From positions 62,001 through 126,000 of the forward strand of contig NZ_JACWMX010000009.1 in assembly GCF_014773245.1 (NCBI RefSeq): 64,000 nt of DNA, in the 5' to 3' direction. The notes beneath the pieces were generated by a model that worked only from the letters and a program-made list of their open reading frames with translations, was not told where the DNA came from and did not search any database. Shown here piece after piece: positions 8,891 through 17,681 of this stretch (the first letter of the stretch is position 1; every line of letters starts with the position of its first letter). The stretch comes from Mucilaginibacter glaciei. Lineage in GTDB: Bacteria; Bacteroidota; Bacteroidia; Sphingobacteriales; Sphingobacteriaceae. The position numbers were made by a program, and so were the translations under genes.

Positions 8891-9103
8891 CTATATCGCC
8901 TCCGCACGGTAGCCTTTGGCTGCCAGTGCGGTGATCACTGTATCCGGCTTCAATGCTGTTGATGCAGTTACCGTAAGGATCTTATCGGGGTTGATGGTAT
9001 CCACTTCCCACTTTTCTATACCTTCTAAATGATTGAGGACAGGGGTAACACTTGCTATGCAACCACCGCATTTGATGGTGGTCTTGAATTTTAAAGTTTC
9101 CAT
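8891..9103 (-). CDS. copZ: CopZ-like heavy-metal-binding domain protein
   Basis: A 70-residue single HMA domain. The metal loop is Lys-Cys12-Gly-Gly-Cys15, replacing the more usual MxCxxC with a C-G-G-C. It should fold as a ferredoxin-like domain in the cytoplasm and pass Cu(I) to CopA, whose gene lies 13 bases upstream on the same strand. The length fits the family. The absent Met before the first Cys is a known variation in Bacteroidota copies. Confidence 0.85.
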   Translation of the reverse strand: METLKFKTTIKCGGCIASVTPVLNHLEGIEKWEVDTINPDKILTVTASTALKPDTVITALAAKGYRAEAI

Positions 9104-9116
9104 TTGTTTATTTCTG

Positions 9117-11351
9117 TTAAAAATTAATTTTTGAATATTTGAGCCGCAGGCTGTTAGTGACGACCGATACAGAACTGAGTGCCATTGCCGCCCCGGCGAT
9201 CATCGGGTTAAGCAGGAAACCGTTGAACGGGTACAAAACACCCGCAGCTAACGGTATGCCGATCAGGTTATAGATAAACGCCCAAAACAGGTTTTGCCGG
9301 ATTGTACGCACGGTTAGCCTGGATAATTTAAGCGCTTTAGGAATCTGCAAGAGATCAGAAGAAACCAGTGTGATCCTGGCTACATCTATGGCAATGTCCG
9401 AACCGTGGCCCATTGCGATAGAAAGGTTTGCCTGTGCCAGCGCCTGGCTGTCATTAATACCATCGCCAACCATCGCCACGATCTTTCCGCGGCTTTGCAA
9501 TGTCTTTACAAATTCCGCTTTATCGGCCGGCATCGCGCCCGCGATGATGTCGCTGATCCCTGCCTCTTTCCCGATCTGCTTTGCGGTAGATTCATGGTCG
9601 CCGGTGAGCATGTAGACGGCGATCCCTGCAGCCTTCAATTCTGTAATGGCTTTCGCGGAACTGGGTTTTACCCGGTCCTGCAAGGCTGCTATAGCCAGTA
9701 CGGTTAAATGAGATGCAAAATAAATTACCGTTTTCCCTGTTTGCGAAAGCGCATCGGCACCTACCCGGAGTTCATCCGGCACAAAGGTCTTACAGGATTC
9801 AACCAGTTTCAGGTTGCCCGCATAAAAAGGCTGCCCGTTGAACAATCCCTCGATGCCCTGGCCGGTCAAACTATGAAAGTAACCGGACGTTACGCTCTCC
9901 ATCTTTTGTCCCTTCAGGTAGCTGACCACAGCCGTTGCCAGCGGATGTTCAGATTGCTGCTCCAGCGCTAATAATATCGCCCCTAAAGCTTCTTTTTCAC
10001 CAGCGGCCTGTTTTGCCCAGATCAGCTCGGTGACCACGGGCTTGCCCTCCGTGATCGTTCCTGTCTTATCAAAAATGACAGCGTTCACTTTGTAGCCCAG
10101 TTCCAGGGCTTCCGCGTCTTTGATCAGGATGCCGTTTTCGGCTCCTTTGCCGATACCCACCATAACAGCTGTTGGTGTAGCCAGCCCTAAAGCGCAGGGA
10201 CAGGCAATCACCAATACGGTCACCATAGCCAGGAGCCCCTGTGTCATGGCTTGCTGGCCGCCAAATAATAGCCAAGCGCCCAAAGTCAGTAAGGCGATGA
10301 GCATCACCACCGGAACAAAGACTCCGGCAATCTTATCCACCATTTTTTGTACCGGCGCTTTAGAGCCCTGTGCTTCCTCCACCAGCCTGATGATCTGCCC
10401 TAACAGGGTTTCAATGCCTACCTTTTCTGCACGGAAGCGAAAACTGCCTTTTTGATTGATCGTCCCCGCAAAAACGCGGTCGCCGTTCTTTTTTTCTACC
10501 GCGACGGCTTCGCCGCTGATCATGCTCTCATCAATATAAGAGCTACCCTGCTCTACGACGCCGTCCACCGGGATCTTTTCGCCCGGACGGACCAGCAGCA
10601 GGTCGCCGATATTAACTTCTTCTACGGGTGTAATTTTTTCACCTTCCGGCGTAATCAGCAATACGGTCTTTGGCTGTAGTCCGATCAGCTTTTTGATTGC
10701 GGAAGACGTATTGGATTTCGCGCGCTCTTCCAATAGTTTCCCCAGCATAATGAATACGATCACGACCGAAGCCGCCTCGTAATAAACATGGGGGTGCAGG
10801 CCCCTGCGGTGCCAGAACTCGGGGTAGACCGTATTGAAAACGCTGAACAGGAAGGCAATTCCGGTACTCATCGCTACAAGCGTATCCATATTGGCTCGGC
10901 CGTGCTTTGCCTGTTTCCACGCCCCGGTGAAAAAGTTTTTGCCGGCGATGGACAACACGGGGGCAGTTAATGCCAGCATGATATAATTAGCGTAAGGAAT
11001 GTTCATAAAAAACATGCCGATTGCGACAACAGGCAGGGTCAGGATACCGGCACAGATGATATTTCTTTTCATTTCCAGGTAATGATCCCGCTGTGCCTGT
11101 TCCTGCTTTTCTTTTCCGTTTACCGTATCGACAATGAGGTCGTAACCGACCGATTGTACAGATCGTTGCAAGCCTACAGGCTGGACGATATCCGGGTGAT
11201 AAGCGACCTTAACTGTTTGCGTTGCAAAGTTCACCTCTGCTTTTTCGACGCCTTTTTGTACGCCGATCATCGACTCTACGCTGGAGGCGCAACCGGCGCA
11301 GGTCATGCCGGTAACGGGGAAAGTCTGTGTGATAATAGGTTCTGCTGCCAT
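9117..11351 (-). CDS. copA: Copper-translocating P1B-type ATPase
   Basis: A 744-residue Cu(I) export ATPase of the inner membrane. In order: one N-terminal HMA domain with MTCAGC (residue about 15), transmembrane helices, the TGE-like actuator stretch (SGEAVAVEKK), the CPC ion-path motif near residue 383, the phosphorylated Asp in DKTGT near residue 427, the HP dipeptide of the nucleotide domain (SEHPLATA), GDGIND in the P-domain and the last helices. All catalytic residues are present. It exports Cu(I) from the cytoplasm to the periplasm. It heads the leftward copper cluster and is followed by copZ. Confidence 0.97.
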   Translation of the reverse strand: MAAEPIITQTFPVTGMTCAGCASSVESMIGVQKGVEKAEVNFATQTVKVAYHPDIVQPVGLQRSVQSVGYDLIVDTVNGKEKQEQAQRDHYLEMKRNIICAGILTLPVVAIGMFFMNIPYANYIMLALTAPVLSIAGKNFFTGAWKQAKHGRANMDTLVAMSTGIAFLFSVFNTVYPEFWHRRGLHPHVYYEAASVVIVFIMLGKLLEERAKSNTSSAIKKLIGLQPKTVLLITPEGEKITPVEEVNIGDLLLVRPGEKIPVDGVVEQGSSYIDESMISGEAVAVEKKNGDRVFAGTINQKGSFRFRAEKVGIETLLGQIIRLVEEAQGSKAPVQKMVDKIAGVFVPVVMLIALLTLGAWLLFGGQQAMTQGLLAMVTVLVIACPCALGLATPTAVMVGIGKGAENGILIKDAEALELGYKVNAVIFDKTGTITEGKPVVTELIWAKQAAGEKEALGAILLALEQQSEHPLATAVVSYLKGQKMESVTSGYFHSLTGQGIEGLFNGQPFYAGNLKLVESCKTFVPDELRVGADALSQTGKTVIYFASHLTVLAIAALQDRVKPSSAKAITELKAAGIAVYMLTGDHESTAKQIGKEAGISDIIAGAMPADKAEFVKTLQSRGKIVAMVGDGINDSQALAQANLSIAMGHGSDIAIDVARITLVSSDLLQIPKALKLSRLTVRTIRQNLFWAFIYNLIGIPLAAGVLYPFNGFLLNPMIAGAAMALSSVSVVTNSLRLKYSKINF

Positions 11352-11368
11352 CTTTTTAATTTACATTA

Positions 11369-11404
11369 CAAATTTACCCTTGCGCAGGACTATAAGCTTT
11401 ATAG
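11369..11404 (-). promoter_or_regulatory. Possible copA promoter and operator
   Basis: On the minus strand a TAAATTTG sequence (11369-11376) fits the Bacteroidota -7 element TAnnTTTG and would give a leader of about 10 bases before the copA start at 11351. The -33 TTG is not at the expected place. Instead a CTATAA/TTATAG inverted repeat with a 3-base centre (11390-11404) covers that region, as expected for an activator site, possibly bound by the AraC-type protein encoded in the cluster. The link is inference. Confidence 0.4.
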
Positions 11405-11532
11405 GATTCTGCTAAAGGTTTACAGAATACCGTATAATTTTTTACGATGGATTTTAAAAGTAATTCCCTATCATTGAATATTAGTTGATAGTATAAACTA
11501 ATGTCTAAACACTTTATTTAAACCTTTACGTT

Positions 11533-12252
11533 ATGGACAATTATTTCCTTGTTAAAAAACCCTACGCCGTAAATGAGAAAAAACGCTCCGCGTTAATTGA
11601 GTTTGTTAATAAGGGGTTACGGTTCATGCAAACGGGTTACCAGGTAAAGCAGCTGGATACTAATATCGATATGAATACGCCCGAGCAGCGGATCAATTAT
11701 TACCACTTGCTGGATTCGGTCATTTTTAACGGGGTTCCCGGTGACGTGGTTGAATTAGGATGTTTCACCGGGCAATGTGCGCTTATTTTTGAAAAGGTGA
11801 TCGAGCTGAATGCCTCCGATAAGCAATTGCACCTTTACGACAGCTTTTTTGCGTCCTTTAAGGTTAAGGGAAGCGTTGAAGACGAGCTGAAAGCCAATTT
11901 TAACAAGGCAAAACTAAAGCAGCCGATTGTACATAAAGGGGATTTTAAAACAACCCTGCCGGCTGAATTGCCCGCAGAAATAGCTTTTGTGCACATCGAC
12001 TGCGGTTTCGGTGGTGATAAAATGGAGCATAAAGCTGTAATGTTGCATTGTTTCGAAAGTATTTACCCCCGGATGCCAAAAAATTCTGTCTGTATCATGA
12101 TGGATTATTTTGATGCTTCAACCGGCGTTGAAGGACTGGATATTAACCCCGGCGTTAAACTGGCTTATGATGAATTTTTTGCGGACAAACCGGAGAAGAT
12201 TGTTTGCCTGTGGGGTAACCAATATAATCACGCTTATTTCCGCAAAGTTTAG
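11533..12252 (+). CDS. TylF/MycF-type SAM-dependent methyltransferase (copy 2)
   Basis: A 239-residue paralogue of the protein at 4231-4947, transcribed in the opposite direction. It has the same landmarks: VVELG near residue 75 for SAM binding, a LYDSF strand, HIDCGFGGD near residue 155 and a GNQYNHAYF ending. Both copies look intact, so they may act on different substrates or be redundant. It is divergent from copA and convergent with the BNR protein gene (3 bases between stops). Confidence 0.8.
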   Translation: MDNYFLVKKPYAVNEKKRSALIEFVNKGLRFMQTGYQVKQLDTNIDMNTPEQRINYYHLLDSVIFNGVPGDVVELGCFTGQCALIFEKVIELNASDKQLHLYDSFFASFKVKGSVEDELKANFNKAKLKQPIVHKGDFKTTLPAELPAEIAFVHIDCGFGGDKMEHKAVMLHCFESIYPRMPKNSVCIMMDYFDASTGVEGLDINPGVKLAYDEFFADKPEKIVCLWGNQYNHAYFRKV

Positions 12253-12255
12253 TTT

Positions 12256-13305
12256 TTACATTTTTCGAAACCTGATCTGGTTCTTTTGTTCCCACACAAA
12301 AAAATTGCCGGTTGCGCTTAGCTGCACCGCTTTTACGTAGCTGCCGGTTCCGATCAGCCTTGGTGTTTTTTGAGGGAAAGCGATCACATTCAGGGTATCA
12401 TTGTTCTGGTAAGTGATCAGCGGATTCTTTCCACTACCGGCAATACTGCAGGTTCTTCCCCTGGCCAGGTAGGTTTCCGGCTCGCCGGGAGTTGCATAAT
12501 AGATATTGCCTTTCCGTTGCCATACCGTCTGCACCGCGTTGGCCGGGCTGATCCGCAGGCTCCCGCCATCCATCGGGCAACCGTTCAATTTCCAGGTATT
12601 CATGCCCATCTTTTGCGCTGCCGAAAAAGTTTGCCCCATATTTGAAGAGCGGGTTACATAAAGGTCACGCGAACCGTTCAGCCAATTGCGGAACATAATA
12701 GCGACCGAAGAACCCTGTACTGCTATGCTGGGTTTACAGCACTCACAAACATGCTGGTCAGGTGACTGATAGACCATCGTATTTTTAGACCAGTTAAGCG
12801 CTTTACCCGATAGGGATGAAAAATAGATCTGGTTCTGCTTTCCTTTTCGGATGTCTAGCCAGGCCGCGTAAAAATGATCCTGATCATCAGCGGCAATGCT
12901 CATCAATCCCTCAGGGGCTGACCCCAGCTGATCGTTTACCCTGCCCATACTTTTCCATTTGCCGGTATCATGAGCAAGACGATACCAGTAGATATTGCCG
13001 GATTTGTCCATTGCGGTGATCACCGAAAAGTTTTTTGAACTGGTTAGTTGCGGGCCTCTTGCCATACCCAGGTGCATTTCGGGTAATTTGGCAACGAGTG
13101 CGGGCCTGCTGAACGATACGCCATGATCTGTTGAAGCAACACAAAATATCTGGTCGGCAGATCCGAACACAACCCTGATAATTCCTTTGTTATCCAAGCT
13201 GACTTGTGGCTGCTGTCCCTCTCCGATTAAATTCCGGTCGTCTGACAGGGAACTTAACGTTAGTAACATTGTAAATGATAGTACAAAAAAACTTACTCTT
13301 CTCAT
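12256..13305 (-). CDS. Exported BNR/sialidase-fold protein with CxCC motif
   Basis: A 349-residue protein with a signal peptide and repeated Asp-box-like segments (STDHGVSFS near residue 60, SSNMGQTFS near residue 217), pointing to a six-bladed propeller of the sialidase type. A Val-Cys-Glu-Cys-Cys-Lys motif near residue 187 and further Cys residues are not typical of sialidases and may bind metal. The catalytic Arg triad of true sialidases is not evident, so an enzymatic sialidase role is doubtful. It may be a periplasmic companion of the copper genes. Confidence 0.6.
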   Translation of the reverse strand: MRRVSFFVLSFTMLLTLSSLSDDRNLIGEGQQPQVSLDNKGIIRVVFGSADQIFCVASTDHGVSFSRPALVAKLPEMHLGMARGPQLTSSKNFSVITAMDKSGNIYWYRLAHDTGKWKSMGRVNDQLGSAPEGLMSIAADDQDHFYAAWLDIRKGKQNQIYFSSLSGKALNWSKNTMVYQSPDQHVCECCKPSIAVQGSSVAIMFRNWLNGSRDLYVTRSSNMGQTFSAAQKMGMNTWKLNGCPMDGGSLRISPANAVQTVWQRKGNIYYATPGEPETYLARGRTCSIAGSGKNPLITYQNNDTLNVIAFPQKTPRLIGTGSYVKAVQLSATGNFFVWEQKNQIRFRKM

Positions 13306-13402
13306 TTTACTAATATATAAATTTTGGAAAGTTAAGCCTTTAGCAACGCTAAATGAACTGCTTTATTCATTTGAATCACGAAAATAAGGGTAGCCGACTT
13401 GA

Positions 13403-13879
13403 TCAGCTCCCCGCTAATGGATAACCTTTAGCGATCCAATTGGTTTGCAGGTTGACCGGAAGGTTTAATAATTTGATATGGGTAAATCCCATTTTCTTCA
13501 ATTCCTGGAAAGCAGGCCTGATGTTAGGGCATTTAGTGAAAGGGCAACACCCGCAATAGATGACGATGTCCCTGTTTTTAGGCAGTGTAACTACCATTGC
13601 TTTCAGTGCTTTTAAATTTTCTGTTTCATCCGCAGCACCAATATGTTTTGCCCCTTTAATGTCTTCGACTGCGCCTATATTGAGAATCAGCGGCAGTTTA
13701 GCCGGGTTTTCTTTTATGTTCGCAGCAAGTAAAGCAGGTTCCATGAGTTCACGTTCCGTCCAGGGATAATGAACAGGGACAAAGGGTGCAGCTACCGGTG
13801 ATGTCTGCGCCTTGGCCAGTGAAGACCACAAGATGCCAATGAAAAAGCAGTAAATAGTTAAGCGTATTTTATTGCGCAT
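13403..13879 (-). CDS. Exported rhodanese-like protein
   Basis: A 158-residue protein with a signal peptide ending Ala-Lys-Ala-Gln and a single rhodanese-like domain. The putative active Cys lies in an unusual Cys-rich loop, YCGCCPFTKCP near residue 112, where ordinary rhodaneses have one Cys; extra Cys residues could bind copper or be oxidised. It is exported, so it may act in periplasmic sulfur or thiol chemistry. It lies 97 bases before the BNR gene on the same strand. Confidence 0.7.
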   Translation of the reverse strand: MRNKIRLTIYCFFIGILWSSLAKAQTSPVAAPFVPVHYPWTERELMEPALLAANIKENPAKLPLILNIGAVEDIKGAKHIGAADETENLKALKAMVVTLPKNRDIVIYCGCCPFTKCPNIRPAFQELKKMGFTHIKLLNLPVNLQTNWIAKGYPLAGS

Positions 13880-13922
13880 TTGGTTGAAATTATGATGACC
13901 TTTATTATAAAGATCAGATTTT

Positions 13923-14546
13923 ATGCATGAAGGTAATCAAAAAGCACACTGGGATGATGTTTATTCCAATAAAACTTCGGATCAGGTAAGCTGGACGCAG
14001 GCGGTTCCTCAAACATCCCTGGATTTTATCCACGGGTTCCGGTTATCTAAAAGTTCCAGTATCATTGATATTGGCGGCGGTGACAGCAACCTGGTGGATT
14101 TTCTTATACAAGAGGGCTTTCAGGATATTACCGTGTTGGATATTTCTGAAGCGGCAATCAACAAAGCAAAAACCAGGCTTGGCGAACGAAGTGAATTGGT
14201 TAAATGGGTGGTTTCCGATATTACCGAGTTCAAAACAGACAGGCATTTTGACCTATGGCACGACCGGGCAACATTTCATTTTTTAACCAGCAAAAACCAG
14301 ATTGGTGCTTATCTTCAAATTGCAGGCAGATCAATTAATAACTACATGGTGGTGGGCACCTTTTCTGAAAACGGGCCGGACAAATGCAGCGGCTTACCGA
14401 TCAAACAATATACTGAAGTCCAATTGCAAAGGCAGTTGAAAAAACATTTTGAAAAGATCAAGTGTATCCATGAAGATCATATCACCCCCTTTCAAACCAA
14501 ACAAAACTTCCTGTTCTGTAGCTTTAAAAAGCAAAGCATCAACTAA
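13923..14546 (+). CDS. Class I SAM-dependent methyltransferase
   Basis: A 207-residue methyltransferase. The SAM-binding motif I reads IIDIGGGDSNLVDFL (residues about 44-58), followed by an acidic LDIS strand. The N-terminal HWDDVY and SQVSW-like segment matches small methyltransferases often annotated as thiopurine or tellurite-type. No substrate can be named. It is divergent from the rhodanese gene and convergent with selD, with 4 bases between stop codons. Confidence 0.75.
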   Translation: MHEGNQKAHWDDVYSNKTSDQVSWTQAVPQTSLDFIHGFRLSKSSSIIDIGGGDSNLVDFLIQEGFQDITVLDISEAAINKAKTRLGERSELVKWVVSDITEFKTDRHFDLWHDRATFHFLTSKNQIGAYLQIAGRSINNYMVVGTFSENGPDKCSGLPIKQYTEVQLQRQLKKHFEKIKCIHEDHITPFQTKQNFLFCSFKKQSIN

Positions 14547-14550
14547 TGCT

Positions 14551-15591
14551 TTAAATCACCGTTATCAGCGCATCGTTATCTGGATTCTCTAACCAACCGA
14601 TAGGTGCTAAATTGTGCCCGAGGTCTTTTAATGCTGCTTCAAATGCCGCAATACCTTCTTTCGCAACGGCTACCAGCAAGCCGCCACTTGTTTGCGGGTC
14701 GGCCAGGATATATTTCTGTTCTTCGGTAACCGGCCCGATCTTATGTCCGTAGCTGTTCCAGTTGCGCCCGGTACCTCCGGGATAGCATTTTTGTTCTAAA
14801 TATCCGCGTAGCGATGGGATCACAGGTACTTTGTCAAATTCAATAACAGCGGATAATCCGCTCCCCTCGCACATTTCTGAGAGATGTCCTAATAATCCAA
14901 ACCCGGTTACGTCTGTCATGGCTTTTACATCAGCCATCTGCCCGAATACGTCTCCCAGCTTGTTTAAGGTGGTCATACTTTTTAAAGCAATAGCCGCATC
15001 TTCAGGTAACAATATACCTTTTTTTTGAGCGGTTGACAAGATGCCCACACCCAAAGCTTTGGTGAGATATAACCGGCAACCGGCGGTTGCTGTAGAATTT
15101 TGTTTAAGGTGCGAAATATTGACCATACCATTCACCGCCAAACCAAATACCGGCTCGGGGCAATCAATACTATGGCCCCCGGCCAACGTGATACCCGCTT
15201 CAGCGCAAATGGCCCGTGAGCCTTCCAGTACTTTTTGGGCGACTTCGGGGGGTAATTTATCAATCGGCCAGCCTAAAATAGCAATAGCCAATACAGGCTT
15301 ACCACCCATAGCGTAAACATCACTGATGGCGTTAGCTGAGGCAATACGCCCAAAATCATAGGCATCATCCACTATCGGCATAAAAAAGTCGGTCGTAGAG
15401 ATCAGTGCGATGCCGTTACCCAGATCTAATACCGCCGCGTCGTCGCGTTTGTCATTGCCTACTAACAGCCTCGCATCAGGCGTTGTCACAAGGGGGCTAT
15501 GCAGTATCTTATCGAGGATAGCCGGGCTGATCTTACAGCCGCAACCCGCACCGTGGGAATATTGGGTCAGTTTAATTGTTTGATTATCCAT
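14551..15591 (-). CDS. selD: Selenide, water dikinase (selenophosphate synthetase)
   Basis: A 346-residue SelD that makes selenophosphate from selenide and ATP. The catalytic loop GAGCGCK is at residues 14-20; the active residue is Cys17, encoded by TGC, not selenocysteine. The AIRS-type ATP domains follow at full length. The start ATG overlaps the mnmH stop by one base, so the two form an operon whose only visible use is 2-selenouridine in tRNA. No selA, selB or tRNA-Sec gene is present in the window. Because the partner gene is frameshifted (next entry), the pathway may be broken here. Confidence 0.95.
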   Translation of the reverse strand: MDNQTIKLTQYSHGAGCGCKISPAILDKILHSPLVTTPDARLLVGNDKRDDAAVLDLGNGIALISTTDFFMPIVDDAYDFGRIASANAISDVYAMGGKPVLAIAILGWPIDKLPPEVAQKVLEGSRAICAEAGITLAGGHSIDCPEPVFGLAVNGMVNISHLKQNSTATAGCRLYLTKALGVGILSTAQKKGILLPEDAAIALKSMTTLNKLGDVFGQMADVKAMTDVTGFGLLGHLSEMCEGSGLSAVIEFDKVPVIPSLRGYLEQKCYPGGTGRNWNSYGHKIGPVTEEQKYILADPQTSGGLLVAVAKEGIAAFEAALKDLGHNLAPIGWLENPDNDALITVI

Positions 15592-16624
15592 TAATAAATA
15601 ACAGTATTAGCAGTAAAATTTAATAGGTGACGGGCCTGGGTTGTGATGTCGGTACCGTTCAGCTCCAATGGAAATACCTGTGCGGCATTTCGCTTACTTA
15701 AACCGGTCCGGTATGTTTTATCATAATAGACCAATACGATCTTTACGAAATCCCTCATACGGCCTTCCATGATGGCTTCTATGGCATATTTGGTTTGTTC
15801 CGGCCCAAGCCTTTTACGGATGCGTTCCGTAGATTCCATCAGGAAGTGCTTATCTAAAGAACCATATTCAGCGGCTAATGCGTTAACGCGTTGCTGTAAC
15901 GCTACCTTAATATCTATCATCGCCGCATTCCGCATCTGTTGCCAGAAGGGGTTAGGTATGGAACGTTTGCCGATGGTCAGGCTTTCATCTTCCACCCATA
16001 CCTTTTTTTGCGGATCTGTGTTTTTTAACTGTTCAGCCAAATTATTCTCAAACTGTTCCTGGGTTGGTTGTACCATTTTATTCATACTGCCGTAAGATGA
16101 ACCCTGGTGCTGGGCCAGGTCTTCCAGATCAATAACCTGTTCATCTGTTACTTTGAGTTGCTGTAATATACGGGTCTTGCCCGAACCGGTCATCCCGCCA
16201 AGTATCTGAATGCTGTAGGGCCGATCAAACTGTTGAGGCACCCAGCCCCGGTATTTTTTATAGCCCCCCTGTATGACATACACCTCAAAGCCGTAAAGGT
16301 CGAGTGCCCATGCCATCGCCCCGCTGCGCATCCCCCACGCCAGCAATGAACACCAATTCTTTTGTCCGGTGCGATGATCAGAGCTTCCTTAATAAAACCA
16401 GACCATTTGGAACCGGTCAGGTCAAATCCTAACAGGATTGCTTCTTCCCGGCCAACCTGCTTATAAGTCGTACCTACCTTTACCCTTTCTTCGTTACTGA
16501 ATAAAGGGAGGTTAAACGCACCTGGCACATGGCCATGTGCGTATTCCGCAGGTGTGCGCACATCTATTAAAGCAAAAGGGTCTTTAAGCTGCAGGAAATT
16601 ATTGATCGTTATCGGTTTGACCAT
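15591..16624 (-). pseudogene. mnmH: tRNA 2-selenouridine synthase, frameshifted
   Basis: MnmH (SelU) replaces the sulfur of 2-thiouridine at the tRNA wobble position with selenium. The N-terminal rhodanese part (from 16624) reads to HCWRGG, then leaves frame; the second frame resumes at GMRSGAMAWAL and continues through the P-loop GGMTGSGKT to the normal C-terminus. The break is at a run of five C on the plus strand (16332-16336) where six would restore one 344-codon frame. Without the frameshift the length fits the family. It may be a true loss, phase variation in the homopolymer or a sequencing error. Confidence 0.85.
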
Positions 16625-16868
16625 TACGCTGTAAATATACGTTACTATTTACTTCCGCCCGTTCTGAATCAATAAACGTAAGCCGTCAAACACAATTACC
16701 TGGGTCGATCCTTCATGCCCTACAACTGCGGGGCCGATTGCGTCTGTCTCCCATTATTCATCCATGAATTGGGATTAATGGAGCAGCCCCCCTTATTTAT
16801 TCTTTCAGTTGTTGAAGGGGCCGGGCTGATCCGCTGTATCTTCTGCCGAAGGATGCCGCTGCCATCCC

Positions 16869-17185
16869 TGCTGCATTCACCCATGCGCTCCCATCATGCT
16901 CATCCATTTGCTTTGCTGTATTCCTTCGCCAGATTCCGGGTCCGCGCAGCAAGAGCCTGCCTGCCATATAGCGCTGCCCGCTTTTCTGAATAAGACCGTA
17001 CGCTCCGCTTAACCTGGCTTATTCATCCCGCTTTTCCGGCAGGCAAGCACTTGCTTTTCCGCTGGGAAATAATCATTGCATCTTCAGTTTTAAACAGGAT
17101 GGCTTTGTCTTTATAAACAAAGAAATCATGCCGGATATTTTCTGATTTGATTTTTTTGAAAACGGATAAAAGCGCAATCAAATTT
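16869..17185. repeat. Dispersed intergenic repeat, copy 1
   Basis: The core (about 16869-17065) matches 24610-24805 in the same orientation with only scattered differences, for example a shared CATCCATTTGCT and a shared AAGAGCCTGCCTGCC. Weaker similarity continues to about 17185. Inside is a foldable section: TGCCTGCC pairs with GGCAGGCA, and GAATAAG pairs with CTTATTC. The two copies flank the metal efflux operon. Confidence 0.75.
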
Positions 17186-17251
17186 CGTATTACTTGAGGG
17201 ACGATAGAATGGCTATTTTTCATAAGATCCATTTCCGGTTTAATTATATCC

Positions 17252-17259
17252 TATATTTG
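17252..17259 (+). promoter_or_regulatory. -7 element before the efflux operon
   Basis: TATATTTG fits the Bacteroidota -7 element TAnnTTTG and lies 4 bases before the ATG at 17264, so the message would have almost no leader. No TTG is found at the usual -33 position, so an activator may be needed. Confidence 0.4.
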
Positions 17260-17263
17260 CTTT

Positions 17264-17608
17264 ATGAAGCTATGGATCAGCAGAATATTTTTAATGACAG
17301 GACTTGTTCTGTTGCTGTTCCATAATATCGTTGCGCATCATCATGATGATGACCACGATGACCATATCGCGCATCATGATAACGATGTGCTGGAACACGC
17401 CAAGGTTGACCATGTCTTTTCCTCACAGGTTTATCATTTCGATGGCCTGCAAGAAATCATACCGGCAATAGTCTATCAGCCGGAATACAGGTTTATACAG
17501 TTCCCGGTTATATTACCTGATCAGCCGATTATCTTGCCTGATGAACCCTACCCGCCGGGTTGGGTCACAGATCAAATCATTCTTCGCGGCCCCCCTTCCA
17601 ACTGTTAA
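17264..17608 (+). CDS. Small His-rich exported protein heading the efflux operon
   Basis: A 114-residue protein with a signal peptide and, directly after it, a His/Asp-rich stretch (residues about 25-46, with HHHDDDHDDH). The rest is Pro-rich and ends in RGPPSNC. This composition points to periplasmic binding of a divalent metal. It lies 73 bases before the RND pump gene and is probably its first operon partner, feeding or sensing metal for export. It has no named family that I recognise. Confidence 0.7.
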   Translation: MKLWISRIFLMTGLVLLLFHNIVAHHHDDDHDDHIAHHDNDVLEHAKVDHVFSSQVYHFDGLQEIIPAIVYQPEYRFIQFPVILPDQPIILPDEPYPPGWVTDQIILRGPPSNC

Positions 17609-17681
17609 TATCCGCTGTCTTCACAGCTTGAGGCTTTGCCTTTGTGTTTTTTCTGAACATTAACAGTAATCTTCTTTTTTC

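Larger units (their letters stand above)
16625..17263. other. Gene-poor region with repeat copy 1
   Basis: The 639 bases between mnmH and the His-rich protein have no gene I accept. They hold the first copy of a dispersed repeat (16869-17185). A minus-strand frame of 69 codons (17023-17232) ends in KCLPAGKAG, a tail typical of reading into this type of repeat; the equivalent frame in the second copy is broken by stop codons. Confidence 0.6.

Noticed and set aside
16715..16993. Plus-strand frame of 92 codons in the repeat region
   Set aside because: It reads through the dispersed repeat, has low-complexity Arg/Ala/Cys content and its counterpart in copy 2 differs in length and frame.
17023..17232. 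Minus-strand frame of 69 codons ending KCLPAGKAG
   Set aside because: The end is made by the repeat and the equivalent frame in copy 2 is broken; at most a decayed gene.
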